Notes under the pieces: model-generated
What the model was told of the DNA's origin: nothing
The model's database searches: none
Seen by the model: the letters and a program-made list of their open reading frames with translations, nothing else
NCBI GenBank assembly: GCA_051653405.1
Contig: JBOFWC010000029.1
Span: 1-64,000, forward strand
Direction of reading: 5' to 3'
Origin: Proteocatella sp051653405
GTDB lineage: Bacteria > Bacillota > Clostridia > Peptostreptococcales > Filifactoraceae
Length of the DNA: 64,000 nucleotides
Part shown: positions 37,030 to 46,068 of the stretch, piece after piece
Numbering within the stretch: position 1 is the stretch's first letter
How the letters are laid out: each line of letters begins with the position of its first letter
Made by a program: the position numbers and the translations under genes

Positions 37030-38082
37030 ATGAGTAAAGAAAAATTACAAGGCATAAGTTTTTTTGAAAAATATTTAACATTATGGGTAACGCTTTGTAT
37101 GGTACTGGGAATACTAATTGGAAAATATATTCCTCAGATTCCAATGTTTTTAGGCAAATTTGAGTATGCAAATGTATCAATTCCAATTGCTATACTTATA
37201 TGGCTTATGATATACCCTATGATGATGAAAGTAGATTTCAAAAGTATAAAAAATGTGGGAAAAAACCCTAAGGGACTTTTTGTAACTTGGGTAGTAAACT
37301 GGTTAATAAAGCCATTTACTATGTTTGCGATTGCTTCATTTTTCTTTTATGTAGTTTTTAAAAATTTAATATCAAGTGAACTTGCAAAAGATTATTTAGC
37401 AGGCGCAGTACTTCTTGGAGCAGCGCCTTGTACCGCAATGGTATTTGTATGGTCACATTTAACCAAGGGAAATCCGGCATATACTGTAGTTCAAGTAGCC
37501 ACTAATGATCTTATAATACTTGTTGCCTTTACTCCTATTGTAGCCTTTTTACTTGGCATAGGTGGGGTTAAGATTCCTTGGGATACGCTTATACTTTCGG
37601 TGGTACTATTTGTAGTGATTCCTCTTGCGGCAGGGGCATTTACCAGAGGACATGTTATAAAAAAATATAGTCTAGAGTATTTTGAAAAGCAGTTTATACC
37701 TAAATTTAGTAATATAACTATAGGGGGATTACTATTAACACTAATAATAATATTTTCTTTCCAAGGAAATATTATACTAGAGAATCCACTTCATATAGTG
37801 CTTATTGCAGTACCACTTACGATACAGACTTTTTTAATATTCTTTATAGCATATATGAGCAGTAAGATACTAAAGCTTCCACACAACATTGCAGCGCCTG
37901 CAGGTATGATTGGAGCTTCAAACTTTTTTGAACTTGCAGTAGCCGTAGCAATTGCTATATTTGGAGCTCAAAGCCCAGTAGCACTTGCAACGATTGTAGG
38001 AGTACTAGTAGAAGTGCCAGTAATGCTTATTTTAGTTAAAATTGCAAACAACACGAGAGGATGGTTTGAAAAATATGAGTAA
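37030..38082 (+). CDS. acr3: Arsenite efflux transporter, ACR3 family
   Basis: 350 residues with ten membrane helices. The conserved Cys segment LLGAAPCTAMVFVWSHLTKG and VATNDLIIL are diagnostic of ACR3, which expels arsenite using the proton gradient. Its 3' end overlaps arsC, so translation is coupled. Confidence 0.95.
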   Translation: MSKEKLQGISFFEKYLTLWVTLCMVLGILIGKYIPQIPMFLGKFEYANVSIPIAILIWLMIYPMMMKVDFKSIKNVGKNPKGLFVTWVVNWLIKPFTMFAIASFFFYVVFKNLISSELAKDYLAGAVLLGAAPCTAMVFVWSHLTKGNPAYTVVQVATNDLIILVAFTPIVAFLLGIGGVKIPWDTLILSVVLFVVIPLAAGAFTRGHVIKKYSLEYFEKQFIPKFSNITIGGLLLTLIIIFSFQGNIILENPLHIVLIAVPLTIQTFLIFFIAYMSSKILKLPHNIAAPAGMIGASNFFELAVAVAIAIFGAQSPVALATIVGVLVEVPVMLILVKIANNTRGWFEKYE

Positions 38083-38473
38083 AAAAAAGGTAGCATTTAT
38101 ATGTGTGCACAATTCGTGTAGAAGTCAGATTGCAGAAGCTCTTGGAAAACATCTAGCAGCAGATGTGTTTGAAAGTTATTCAGGAGGTACAGAAGTTAAG
38201 GATAAGATTAATCAAGATGCGGTAAGAATAATGAAGCAAAGATACAATATAGATATGGAACAAACGCAGTATTCAAAACTGTTGACAGAGCTTCCTGATG
38301 TAGATATAGTAGTGACTATGGGATGCAATGTCGCTTGCCCATATATGCCTTGTGAAGAAAAGATGGATTGGGGATTAGAGGATCCTACAGGAAAGAGCGA
38401 CGAGGAGTTCCATAAAGTGATAGATATTATAGAAACTAAAATAAAGGAGCTAGCCGAGCGCTTGAGAGAATGA
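38075..38473 (+). CDS. arsC: Arsenate reductase, thioredoxin-linked type
   Basis: 132 residues with the low-molecular-weight phosphatase fold. The P-loop CVHNSCRSQ has the first catalytic Cys; TMGCNVACPYMPC supplies the shuttle cysteines. It reduces arsenate to arsenite for export by Acr3. Start at 38075 within the acr3 end (ATGAGTAA). Confidence 0.94.
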   Translation: MSKKKVAFICVHNSCRSQIAEALGKHLAADVFESYSGGTEVKDKINQDAVRIMKQRYNIDMEQTQYSKLLTELPDVDIVVTMGCNVACPYMPCEEKMDWGLEDPTGKSDEEFHKVIDIIETKIKELAERLRE

Positions 38474-39069
38474 TGAAAAAAATAATAGTTATAAATGCAA
38501 GTCCTAGAAAAAATAAAAATACGGAACAGCTAAGTCAATATATCTTGGAAAAAATAGACTACATGTCATTTCAGACATCAGATGAAGTAGAGGTAAAATA
38601 TTTAGATTTAAAGAAAATGGATTTTATTGGGTGTATAGACTGTGGATATTGTCAAAAACATAAGGGGTGTTCAATTAAAGATGATTTACACAATATTTAC
38701 GAGCAATTTGATAATTCGTGTGCTACAATAATAATAACCCCAGTATATTTTGATGGAACTCCGTGGAAATTAAAAGCACTTGTAGATAGAATGCAGGCAA
38801 TTTATAACAGTAAATATATATTAAATGATTCCCTAATAGATAGAAATAAACTTAGAAAAGGGATGCTAATATCGCTTGGAGGAGCGCCGTTATATGATAC
38901 TCAGTTTATCGGAAATCAGTTAGTGATGAATTTTATGTTTAAAAGTGTAAATACTAATTTCGAAAAACATTTAAAAGTTTCAGGGACGGATGAAGTAAGT
39001 GCTATAAAAAATCAATATATACTAGATGAGATAGACAATTTTTTAATGGAAGTTATTCTGGAAGTTTAG
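38470..39069 (+). CDS. NADPH-dependent FMN reductase / iron-sulfur flavoprotein-like
   Basis: A 199-residue flavodoxin-fold protein. INASPRKNKNTEQLS is the phosphate-binding loop, PVYFDGTPWKLKALVDRM the flavin region. A cysteine cluster GCIDCGYCQKHKGC (about residues 54-67) is typical of iron-sulfur flavoproteins or related oxidoreductases. It overlaps the end of arsC (ATGATGA), so it belongs to the ars operon, but is not ArsH. It may supply electrons or handle an organoarsenical; this is inferred from position. Confidence 0.8.
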   Translation: MMKKIIVINASPRKNKNTEQLSQYILEKIDYMSFQTSDEVEVKYLDLKKMDFIGCIDCGYCQKHKGCSIKDDLHNIYEQFDNSCATIIITPVYFDGTPWKLKALVDRMQAIYNSKYILNDSLIDRNKLRKGMLISLGGAPLYDTQFIGNQLVMNFMFKSVNTNFEKHLKVSGTDEVSAIKNQYILDEIDNFLMEVILEV

Positions 39070-39089
39070 AATCTTAGAAAGAGGTCCAT

Positions 39090-39878
39090 ATGTATCAAGA
39101 AAAAGCACAAAATACACTAGAAGACCTGAAAGGTAAATTTAAATCAGATCTTCATACTCACACTATAGTAAGTGGACATGCATATACTACATTTATGGAA
39201 AATGTTGAATTTTGTAAGAAGAATGGTATTAAAGTTCTTGGAACCTCAGAGCATGGGCCAAGTCTTCCGGGAAGTCCTCATGAGTGGTATTTTAACAATA
39301 TGAGAGTGATTCCAAGAAAAATAAAAGGAGTTACTATACTAAGAGGCTGTGAGCTTAACATAGCAAATGAGAGTGGAGATGTAGACCCAGGATTTGAATA
39401 TTACCAAAAATCACTTGATTACTGTATAGCTAGTTTTCATGAGCCTGTATTTATGCCAAAAACAGAAAAAGAACATACTGAGGCTATAATAAATGTATTA
39501 CAAAGACATGATAAAGTTTTGATTTTGGGTCACTTAGGAAATCCAAACTTTCCAATAGATAAGGAAGCTGTTGTAAAGATGGCTAAAGAAAAAGATGTAA
39601 TGATAGAAATCAATAACTCCTCACTTGGAAATGGCTCAAGAAAAGGAAGTAAATCAAATTGTAGTGAGATAGCCAAGCTTTGCAAACTCTATGGAACGAA
39701 GATAATACTCACTTCTGATGCACATATAAACTCTAGTATAGGTGATTTTGAAAGAGCTATAAACATGCTTGATGATTTAGAATTTCCAGAGCAGCTTATT
39801 ATGAATGAACCTTCAAAACTAATAAGTTATCTTCAAAATAGGGAGATAGCATTAGATTTAGAAATAAGCGAAATTTAA
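39090..39878 (+). CDS. PHP-domain phosphatase (YcdX-like)
   Basis: 262 residues. SDLHTHTIVSGHAYTT, TSEHGPSLPG, GCELNI, LGHLGNP and TSDAHINSSIGDF provide the metal-binding His and Asp residues of the PHP fold in YcdX order. The substrate is unknown. It follows the ars flavoprotein by 20 bases and may be read from the ars promoter. Confidence 0.88.
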   Translation: MYQEKAQNTLEDLKGKFKSDLHTHTIVSGHAYTTFMENVEFCKKNGIKVLGTSEHGPSLPGSPHEWYFNNMRVIPRKIKGVTILRGCELNIANESGDVDPGFEYYQKSLDYCIASFHEPVFMPKTEKEHTEAIINVLQRHDKVLILGHLGNPNFPIDKEAVVKMAKEKDVMIEINNSSLGNGSRKGSKSNCSEIAKLCKLYGTKIILTSDAHINSSIGDFERAINMLDDLEFPEQLIMNEPSKLISYLQNREIALDLEISEI

Positions 39879-39981
39879 ATTTTTCGATTAATAAAATTTA
39901 AATTTAAAAAAAAATTCAGCAAAGTTTACCGAGTTCTCTTTTGGGTATATGAAATATAACTTTAATCGAGGAGGGGTAACC

Positions 39982-40854
39982 ATGTTTGAAAAAATGCTCG
40001 TAATATCTGAAATATCACTTAATAGTGATGGCGTATTAAATACGCTCAAAGGATTATATAATTTAGGGACAAGAAGATGTATCCTGCTTCACTGCGTAAA
40101 TCCATATGAAGCAAGAGCAACAAAACCATCTTATGTTACAGAATTTGGAGATTCTATAATAAAAGAAAATCTTGAAAAACAAAAATCAATTCTTGAATCA
40201 GAAGGTTTTGAAGTAGAAACTAGAATAGTTTATGGTTTTGTAAAAAAAGAAGTTGTACGTATTGCAGAAGAAGAAGGGTTAAGCTTAGTAGTAGCAAAAG
40301 CTGAAGAACATTCTATGGTAGGTGAAATGTTTTTCTGTGGTGTAGCATGTGATGTACTTTATAATTCAAACAGACCTATACTTTTGGTAAGACTTCCAGC
40401 GGAAGAGGAGAAGCCAGAAGGAATAGACCTTCTAGAACACATACTTTTCCCAACTGATTTTTCTCCAAACGCAGCAATTGCTTTTGGATATCTAAAGCGA
40501 ATGGTTTCTAATGGACTTAAAAAAGTTACTTTAGTTCACATTCAAGATCAGGCTAAAATTGATCCTCATATTCTTTATAAACTTGAAGAATTTAATGAGG
40601 TTGATGAGAAGCGACTTCAAAGTCTAAAGAATGAACTTTTAGAAACAGGTGATGCTGAAGTGGATGTTCAGTTACTATATGGGTCACCTACAAGCAAAAT
40701 TATGCAGCTTATAGAAGAAAAAAATATTTCGCTTGTAGTTATGGGAAGACAGGGTAAAGGTTATATAAAGGAAATATTCCTTGGTAGCCTAAGTAACAAT
40801 CTGGCTAGACATGGAACCTCATCAGTATTATTTATACCAGCTAAAAGAGATTAG
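39982..40854 (+). CDS. Universal stress protein with two UspA domains
   Basis: 290 residues with two UspA folds in tandem (about 1-145 and 155-288). The second keeps the ATP-binding pattern VVMGRQGKGYIKEIFLGS; the first has lost it (VVAKAEEHSMVGEMFF). A nucleotide-binding plus a degenerate domain is common in fused Usp proteins. The start at 39982 has AGGAGGGG. Likely a stress-response or signalling protein; partner unknown. Confidence 0.88.
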   Translation: MFEKMLVISEISLNSDGVLNTLKGLYNLGTRRCILLHCVNPYEARATKPSYVTEFGDSIIKENLEKQKSILESEGFEVETRIVYGFVKKEVVRIAEEEGLSLVVAKAEEHSMVGEMFFCGVACDVLYNSNRPILLVRLPAEEEKPEGIDLLEHILFPTDFSPNAAIAFGYLKRMVSNGLKKVTLVHIQDQAKIDPHILYKLEEFNEVDEKRLQSLKNELLETGDAEVDVQLLYGSPTSKIMQLIEEKNISLVVMGRQGKGYIKEIFLGSLSNNLARHGTSSVLFIPAKRD

Positions 40855-40863
40855 TTATAAATA

Positions 40864-40924
40864 AAAAATCTTAGATTATTTAACACTAATAAAAGTGTTT
40901 AAAAAATAATCTAAGATTTTTTAT
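40864..40924 (+). terminator. Long terminator after the Usp gene
   Basis: AAAATCTTAGATTATTT pairs with its complement near 40901-40919, with an inner ACACT/AGTGT hairpin, and ends in a T-run. Confidence 0.85.
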
Positions 40925-41043
40925 TGGAATAAATTGGGATAAAAATGGAAACTTCCTTGTATTTTAGATTGCTAATTGTTATAATTCTAAATGGGTTTAA
41001 TTTAAATTAAAGATCGCAAGTTGCGAGTGTTATGGAGGAATAA

Positions 41044-43287
41044 ATGACTGAATTACTAGCGCCAGCAGGGAATATGGAAGCTTTGAAAGCTGCAATTTCC
41101 AATGGCTGTGATGCAATATATTTAGGTATGCAAAAGTTTGGGGCACGTGCCTACTCATGTAATTTTGATGTAGAATCGTTAAAAGAAGCGGTTGATTATG
41201 CACACCTTAGAAATGTTAAAATCTATGTAACAATGAATACTATAGTTTTTGAAAACGAAGTTGAAGAGATGAAGCAGCAGATAAATGAATTAAATGAAGT
41301 CGGAGTTGATGGAATTATAGTTCAAGATCTAGCGGCTTTTGATTATATAGTTGAAAATTTTCTTGATATGGAAGCGCACTGTTCAACTCAAATGGGAATA
41401 GACGATTTGGAGGGAACACTATTATTTAAAGAGCTTGGAGCCAAAAGAGTAGTTTTATCTCGTGAAGTTGAAATTGAAAAAGTAAAAGAGATAAGAAAAA
41501 TAGCTGAAATACCTCTAGAAATTTTTGTTCATGGAGCGCTATGTGTATCTTACTCAGGAAACTGTCTAATGTCTGGACTAATAGGCTATAGAAGTGGAAA
41601 CCGTGGAAGATGTGTGGGTTCATGTCGTAAGGAGTATGAACTTATTGATACTAAAACAGATAAATCCTTAGGGAAAAATTATATTCTATCTACTAAAGAC
41701 TTAAATACAATTGATCATATTGAAGATTTAAAGGGAATTGATTCTCTAAAAATAGAAGGGCGAATGAAAGAACCTGCGTATGTAGCTAATGTTGTGTCAA
41801 AATATCGCAAAGCTTTGGACAATAAGATAACTGAAGAAGATAAAGAAAATTTAAATAAAACCTTCCATAGAACATTTACCAAGGGATATTTGTTTCATGA
41901 AGATAATAAAGATATAACAAATATTGCAAGACCAAACAATGTGGGCTATGAAATTGGTAGAATAAACAATGTAGTCAAAGGTATGTACGAAATAACACTT
42001 ACACGTACTTTGAAACAAAATGACATAATAAGAATAAATCATAAAAATGAAGATGTCATTTTAAATGTTGTAAAACTTTATGATAAATCTGGCAACTTAA
42101 TAAACAGAGCAGAGGATGTCTGTTATATCAAAATCAAAGAAAAGCTAGCTAGTGGTGATTTAGTATATATAATGAAAGATTATGCCTATTACAAAGAGTT
42201 AGAATCATCACTTGAAAAGGAATTTAGACGTTTTGACTTAGAAATTAAAGTGTATGCATATCCAGACTCAAAACTTGTAATAGATGCAGAGGGCTTAGGC
42301 GTTAATTATCTATATGAAAGTGAAGAAATACTGGGCGAAGCAATCAACAATCCAACAACCAAAGAACAGGTACTAAAGCAGCTGTCAAAATTAAATGATA
42401 CTATATTTGAGCTTAGTCATTTGGAATTTGAAGAATGCAATGCATTTATACCAGTAAAAATGCTAAATGCAGCAAGACGAGAAATTGTACAATCATTATA
42501 TGAGCTAAAGCTTAATAGTCAAAATAAAAGAACTAAGGTTTTGGAATCAAAAGAAAAAATAAGCTTTGAACCTCAAAAAACATATATTACAGCTTCTGTT
42601 ACTACTAAGGAGCAGTATGAGGCTTGTGTAGCTGCGGGAATTAAGGAAATTTATTTTGAAAACGTCGTTAGAAGAAATCAAAATGACTATAAAGAAAAAG
42701 AAGGTCAGCTACTAATAGGAGGCTATGGTGGAATTTATCACTACAGAAATACAAATCCTTTTATTACAGATTATTCTCTAAATGTGGTTAACTCTGACAG
42801 TTGCTATGAGCTATATAAATTAGGAGCAAAAAGAGTGACCTTATCATATGAATTAAATGAAAGTCAAATTGAAGATTTAGTTAATGCATATTATGAAAAA
42901 AATAATGGATATCCTTCTCTAGAAATGATTGTATATGGTAAAGCACCTTTGCTGTTTACCAAATATTGTCCGCTTAAAAAAATGAATCAATGTGGTATTT
43001 GTAAAACAAAGCACTATGCATTAAGAGATGAACATGGAACATTCCCAATTCTTTCTCATGAAGATTGCACTACGACTATCTTAAATGGAAAAACACTGAA
43101 TCTTTTAGATGATATGCAAAATATAAAAGGAGTCGAGGCGTTTAGATTAAACTTCACAATTGAATCCAAAGATCAGACTCTAAATATAATTAATACGGCT
43201 TTAAGTAAATTAAATGGCTCTATGAATAAAGCGGTATTTAATCAAAAAACTGATACAAGAGGCCATTTCAATAAAGAAATTGTATAA
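41044..43287 (+). CDS. U32-family peptidase / RNA hydroxylase-like protein
   Basis: 747 residues. N-terminal U32 domain with LAPAGNMEALKAAISNGCDAIYLG, the U32 signature EIFVHGALCVSYSGNC, and GNRGRCVGSC cysteines; a middle DUF3656-like region and a C-terminal part with a second cysteine set (YCPLKKMNQCGIC). The four-cysteine layout matches RlhA-type proteins that bind iron-sulfur clusters and hydroxylate rRNA with prephenate; older annotation calls them collagenases. RNA hydroxylation is more likely. Start follows GGAGGAAT. Confidence 0.85.
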   Translation: MTELLAPAGNMEALKAAISNGCDAIYLGMQKFGARAYSCNFDVESLKEAVDYAHLRNVKIYVTMNTIVFENEVEEMKQQINELNEVGVDGIIVQDLAAFDYIVENFLDMEAHCSTQMGIDDLEGTLLFKELGAKRVVLSREVEIEKVKEIRKIAEIPLEIFVHGALCVSYSGNCLMSGLIGYRSGNRGRCVGSCRKEYELIDTKTDKSLGKNYILSTKDLNTIDHIEDLKGIDSLKIEGRMKEPAYVANVVSKYRKALDNKITEEDKENLNKTFHRTFTKGYLFHEDNKDITNIARPNNVGYEIGRINNVVKGMYEITLTRTLKQNDIIRINHKNEDVILNVVKLYDKSGNLINRAEDVCYIKIKEKLASGDLVYIMKDYAYYKELESSLEKEFRRFDLEIKVYAYPDSKLVIDAEGLGVNYLYESEEILGEAINNPTTKEQVLKQLSKLNDTIFELSHLEFEECNAFIPVKMLNAARREIVQSLYELKLNSQNKRTKVLESKEKISFEPQKTYITASVTTKEQYEACVAAGIKEIYFENVVRRNQNDYKEKEGQLLIGGYGGIYHYRNTNPFITDYSLNVVNSDSCYELYKLGAKRVTLSYELNESQIEDLVNAYYEKNNGYPSLEMIVYGKAPLLFTKYCPLKKMNQCGICKTKHYALRDEHGTFPILSHEDCTTTILNGKTLNLLDDMQNIKGVEAFRLNFTIESKDQTLNIINTALSKLNGSMNKAVFNQKTDTRGHFNKEIV

Positions 43288-43366
43288 AAAATAGCTTAAA
43301 TTAAGCTATTTTATCTAGGTATTTAATCCTCAAATCTGTTGTTAATAATGGATTTGAGGATTTTTA
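43286..43366 (+). terminator. Two successive terminators
   Basis: AATAGCTTAA pairs with TTAAGCTATT (43290-43310), then AATCCTCAAATC pairs with GATTTGAGGATT (43325-43362) before a T-run. They separate the U32 gene from the first HD-GYP pair. Confidence 0.8.
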
Positions 43367-43521
43367 GATTTATTTAAGAGTAAATGTTACATAAATCGAA
43401 TATAATGTATAAAATGTTAAACCCTGTTTTGATTTCGTACATTATTTAAAATTGCTTGAAGAATGTATAAAAAGGGTAGAGTTAAATTAAAAAGTGAAAC
43501 TAATTTAATGGGGGGATTCTA

Positions 43522-45198
43522 ATGAAAAATTTTTTATTAGATGGTTTTTTGAGATCAGAAGATATTTTAGAAGAGTATGTCAAGAATAACGAAATTTTAA
43601 AGGAAGTTTCAGATGTAGGACTTTTTATCTATAATAGTGATTATTCAGACATAAGCTATAAAATAGGTAGCTGTTGTTTGGAGTGGGATAAAGAAATAGA
43701 TATATTTGAATTGCATAAAAATAAATATTTAATACATAAAAATAATACTGAAATAAGAAATATAATTTTTAATAAAACAGATAAGAGCACAGGGGGGGCG
43801 TATATTTTATCAGTAAAGAATCCGATAACGGAACTGGATATATATGTTTCTTCTATGATTTTAAAATATGAGAATATGCCTAGTTTAGAATATTTTTCTA
43901 AAAATTTTAATTTTAATTATTTTGAGCATTTTCAATTTCATATGCAAACAGTAGCAAATAATTATGAAAAATTATTTTATATAGTAGATGTATTTACAGA
44001 TATGCTAGCCAAAAGAGATAAATATATGCCATACCACATGTCAAATGTAGCGCTTTGGTGTAATAAAATATCAGAAAAACTTGAGGTTAGTGAAAGAGAG
44101 CATATACTTATCTATGTAGCGGCACTTTTACATGATATAGGAAAGCTTTTTGTGCCTGAGGAAATAATAAATAAGCCAGCAGGACTTACTGAAAAAGAGT
44201 TTGCGTTAATAAAAGAACATCCAGAAAAAAGTGAAGCTATATTAAGTGCTATATTATATGGAATGACTTTTTTCAATGGACTCCCGACTATAGTAAGGCA
44301 TCATCATGAACATTTTGATGGGGAAGGGTATCCAGATTCGCTATCGGGAGATGAAATACCATATTTGAGTAGAATACTAACGGTTGCAGATAGTATAGAT
44401 GCGATGCTTTCTAGACGAGCATATAAAGAACCAATGAGTGTTCCTCAAATTATTAGAGAACTTTCTAAAAAAAGTGGAATACAGTATGACCCGATAGTAG
44501 CTAATGCAGCAATTGAAGTAATAGAAGAAGCTAAAACATTTGTTGATATAAATGCTATGAATCATGTCAATTTTATATCGAATGCATCTTTGAGTTTTTT
44601 CGTAAGAAATTATGAAAAATTAGAGACGGTTTCAGGGAATTTGATGTTAAAAAATAAAGAAGCGATGTTTATTTTCGACCAAGAAAAATATTTTAATGAA
44701 GAAATAGAGCTAAATGATATATATAAACCTACTATTGGATTTTTTGGTTCAAATGATTTTTATGAATTTGGGTGTGAAATTTTAAAAAAGAATCAAAACA
44801 GTTTTGAAGTGTGCAATTTAAATTTTATTCCTACTGATATTTATTTTTCAATATATTTATTAAAAGATATACAGCTTATATCAGGAAAAACGGTGTTAGA
44901 TGTGGAACTTATAAAATTGGGAGGAGATACTTCTGTAGTCAGATTTAACAATATAGATGGAATGGAACTCGAAAAACAATTAGATCATACAGTCGTTATA
45001 AAATTTGACGAAGAAATAACTAATGAAACAAACATTGAATATATAAATTGTAGACTTATAAAATTATTTAATTCAGGTAATGATTATACGGGTATTTTTA
45101 AATATATAGAGATTTCATCTACTCAAAGAGATTCCATATTGAGGTTTCTATTTAGAAAACAACTTGAACATAGGAAACAGATAAAAAATGCTAAATAA
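43522..45198 (+). CDS. HD-GYP protein with PilZ-like C-terminus (copy 1)
   Basis: 558 residues, no membrane segment. An unrecognised N-terminal region (1-150) has NSDYSDISY and a Cys-Cys pair at 51-52. The HD-GYP domain (about 155-335) keeps LLHDIGK (His204, Asp205), KEHPEKS and HHHEHFDGEGYPDS (260-272), so c-di-GMP hydrolysis is expected. The C-terminal third includes ELIKLGGDTSVVRF and ends QRDSILRFLFRKQLEHRKQ, shaped like a PilZ domain, but the RxxxR c-di-GMP motif is not evident. The bacteriohemerythrin gene follows 9 bases later. The paralogue at 48698 aligns over its whole length. Likely an oxygen- or redox-regulated signalling enzyme. Confidence 0.83.
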   Translation: MKNFLLDGFLRSEDILEEYVKNNEILKEVSDVGLFIYNSDYSDISYKIGSCCLEWDKEIDIFELHKNKYLIHKNNTEIRNIIFNKTDKSTGGAYILSVKNPITELDIYVSSMILKYENMPSLEYFSKNFNFNYFEHFQFHMQTVANNYEKLFYIVDVFTDMLAKRDKYMPYHMSNVALWCNKISEKLEVSEREHILIYVAALLHDIGKLFVPEEIINKPAGLTEKEFALIKEHPEKSEAILSAILYGMTFFNGLPTIVRHHHEHFDGEGYPDSLSGDEIPYLSRILTVADSIDAMLSRRAYKEPMSVPQIIRELSKKSGIQYDPIVANAAIEVIEEAKTFVDINAMNHVNFISNASLSFFVRNYEKLETVSGNLMLKNKEAMFIFDQEKYFNEEIELNDIYKPTIGFFGSNDFYEFGCEILKKNQNSFEVCNLNFIPTDIYFSIYLLKDIQLISGKTVLDVELIKLGGDTSVVRFNNIDGMELEKQLDHTVVIKFDEEITNETNIEYINCRLIKLFNSGNDYTGIFKYIEISSTQRDSILRFLFRKQLEHRKQIKNAK

Positions 45199-45207
45199 GG
45201 AGGAGTT

Positions 45208-45591
45208 ATGGTATTACCTGAAAAATTTAAAACAAACATTCGCATTATAGATGAACAGCATAAGGAGTTATTTGATATGATCAAAAAAATAAAGATGATT
45301 AATGATGATAGAGATGAATTGAAATTGGTATTAACTGAACTTGTTCAATATACGAAATATCATTTTAAAACAGAAGAAGAGTTTTGTAAAAAATTTGATA
45401 TGGAATTATATGAGAGGCAGAAGCGTTATCATAGTTGGGTGAGGCAAATTTTAGAACAATCTTTAGAATTGATAGATGAAGATGTCGTGATAACTGAATT
45501 AAGAGAAGAAGTATCAGCACTTATAGAAAAATGGCTTAAGAATCATATTTTAAAAGATGATATAAAACTCAGAGAGTATAGTGGGAATTAA
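45208..45591 (+). CDS. Bacteriohemerythrin with Gln at one iron-ligand position (copy 1)
   Basis: 127 residues, four-helix bundle. Ligands by family alignment: His18 (DEQH), His52 and Glu56 (YHFKTEE), His75, His113 (WLKNHI) and Asp118. The ligand four residues before His75 is Gln71 instead of His. The canonical di-iron site has five His and two acids; here one His is replaced, in the same way as in the copy at 50387. The AAGGAGG site overlaps the stop of the HD-GYP gene, so expression is coupled. Likely binds or senses oxygen or nitric oxide; the substitution may change reactivity. Confidence 0.87.
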   Translation: MVLPEKFKTNIRIIDEQHKELFDMIKKIKMINDDRDELKLVLTELVQYTKYHFKTEEEFCKKFDMELYERQKRYHSWVRQILEQSLELIDEDVVITELREEVSALIEKWLKNHILKDDIKLREYSGN

Positions 45592-45611
45592 AATTTATAA
45601 TTATTTTTTGA

Positions 45612-45676
45612 TTGACAAAAACAAATAAACATAATAATATACACATATACCCATTAGGGAATATGTGTATATTATT
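45612..45676 (+). promoter_or_regulatory. Promoter with perfect 16-base-pair inverted repeat
   Basis: TTGACA (45612-45617), 17-base spacer, TAATAT (45635-45640). AATAATATACACATAT (45633-45648) and its exact complement (45661-45676) overlap the -10 and the transcript start, 12 bases apart. It is a candidate operator for the ArsR-type gene that follows, or an mRNA hairpin just before its ribosome site. Confidence 0.8.
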
Positions 45677-45692
45677 TTTGAAAAGAGGATAT

Positions 45693-46043
45693 ATGAATAA
45701 TTTAATAAATGTATTTAAAATATTATCAGATGAAACTAGACTTAGAATTTTAATGCTACTTTTTGAAGAAGAACTATGTGTATGTGAAATATATGGAATT
45801 TTAGATGAATCGCAGCCAAAAGTGTCAAAAGCACTCTCAAAGTTAAGAGATTTAGGGATTGTGATAGATGAACGAAAGGAAAAATTTGTGTATTATAGCC
45901 TAAATAAAAAAAATTCATTGATGATAGAAATCTTAAGTTCTATAAAAAAAAATATAGATTTATACCCACAGCTTAATGTCGATGGTAAAAATATGGAAAA
46001 GAAGGACGAATATCTTCAGCTTTGTAGTTTAAACAAAAAATAA
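45693..46043 (+). CDS. ArsR-family metal-responsive regulator
   Basis: 116 residues. KILSDETRLRILMLL, the CxC-containing ELCVCEIYGIL (metalloid-site type), and the recognition helix ESQPKVSKALSKL. The C-terminal tail is long and ends LQLCSLNKK. The start at 45693 has AGAGGA; the longer frame to 45612 covers the promoter and is rejected. It is first in a unit with a CxC permease and thioredoxin-like protein, suggesting control by arsenite, antimonite or a thiol-reactive compound. Confidence 0.85.
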   Translation: MNNLINVFKILSDETRLRILMLLFEEELCVCEIYGILDESQPKVSKALSKLRDLGIVIDERKEKFVYYSLNKKNSLMIEILSSIKKNIDLYPQLNVDGKNMEKKDEYLQLCSLNKK

Positions 46044-46068
46044 GTAAGCTAAGTAAGGAGGCTAAGAA

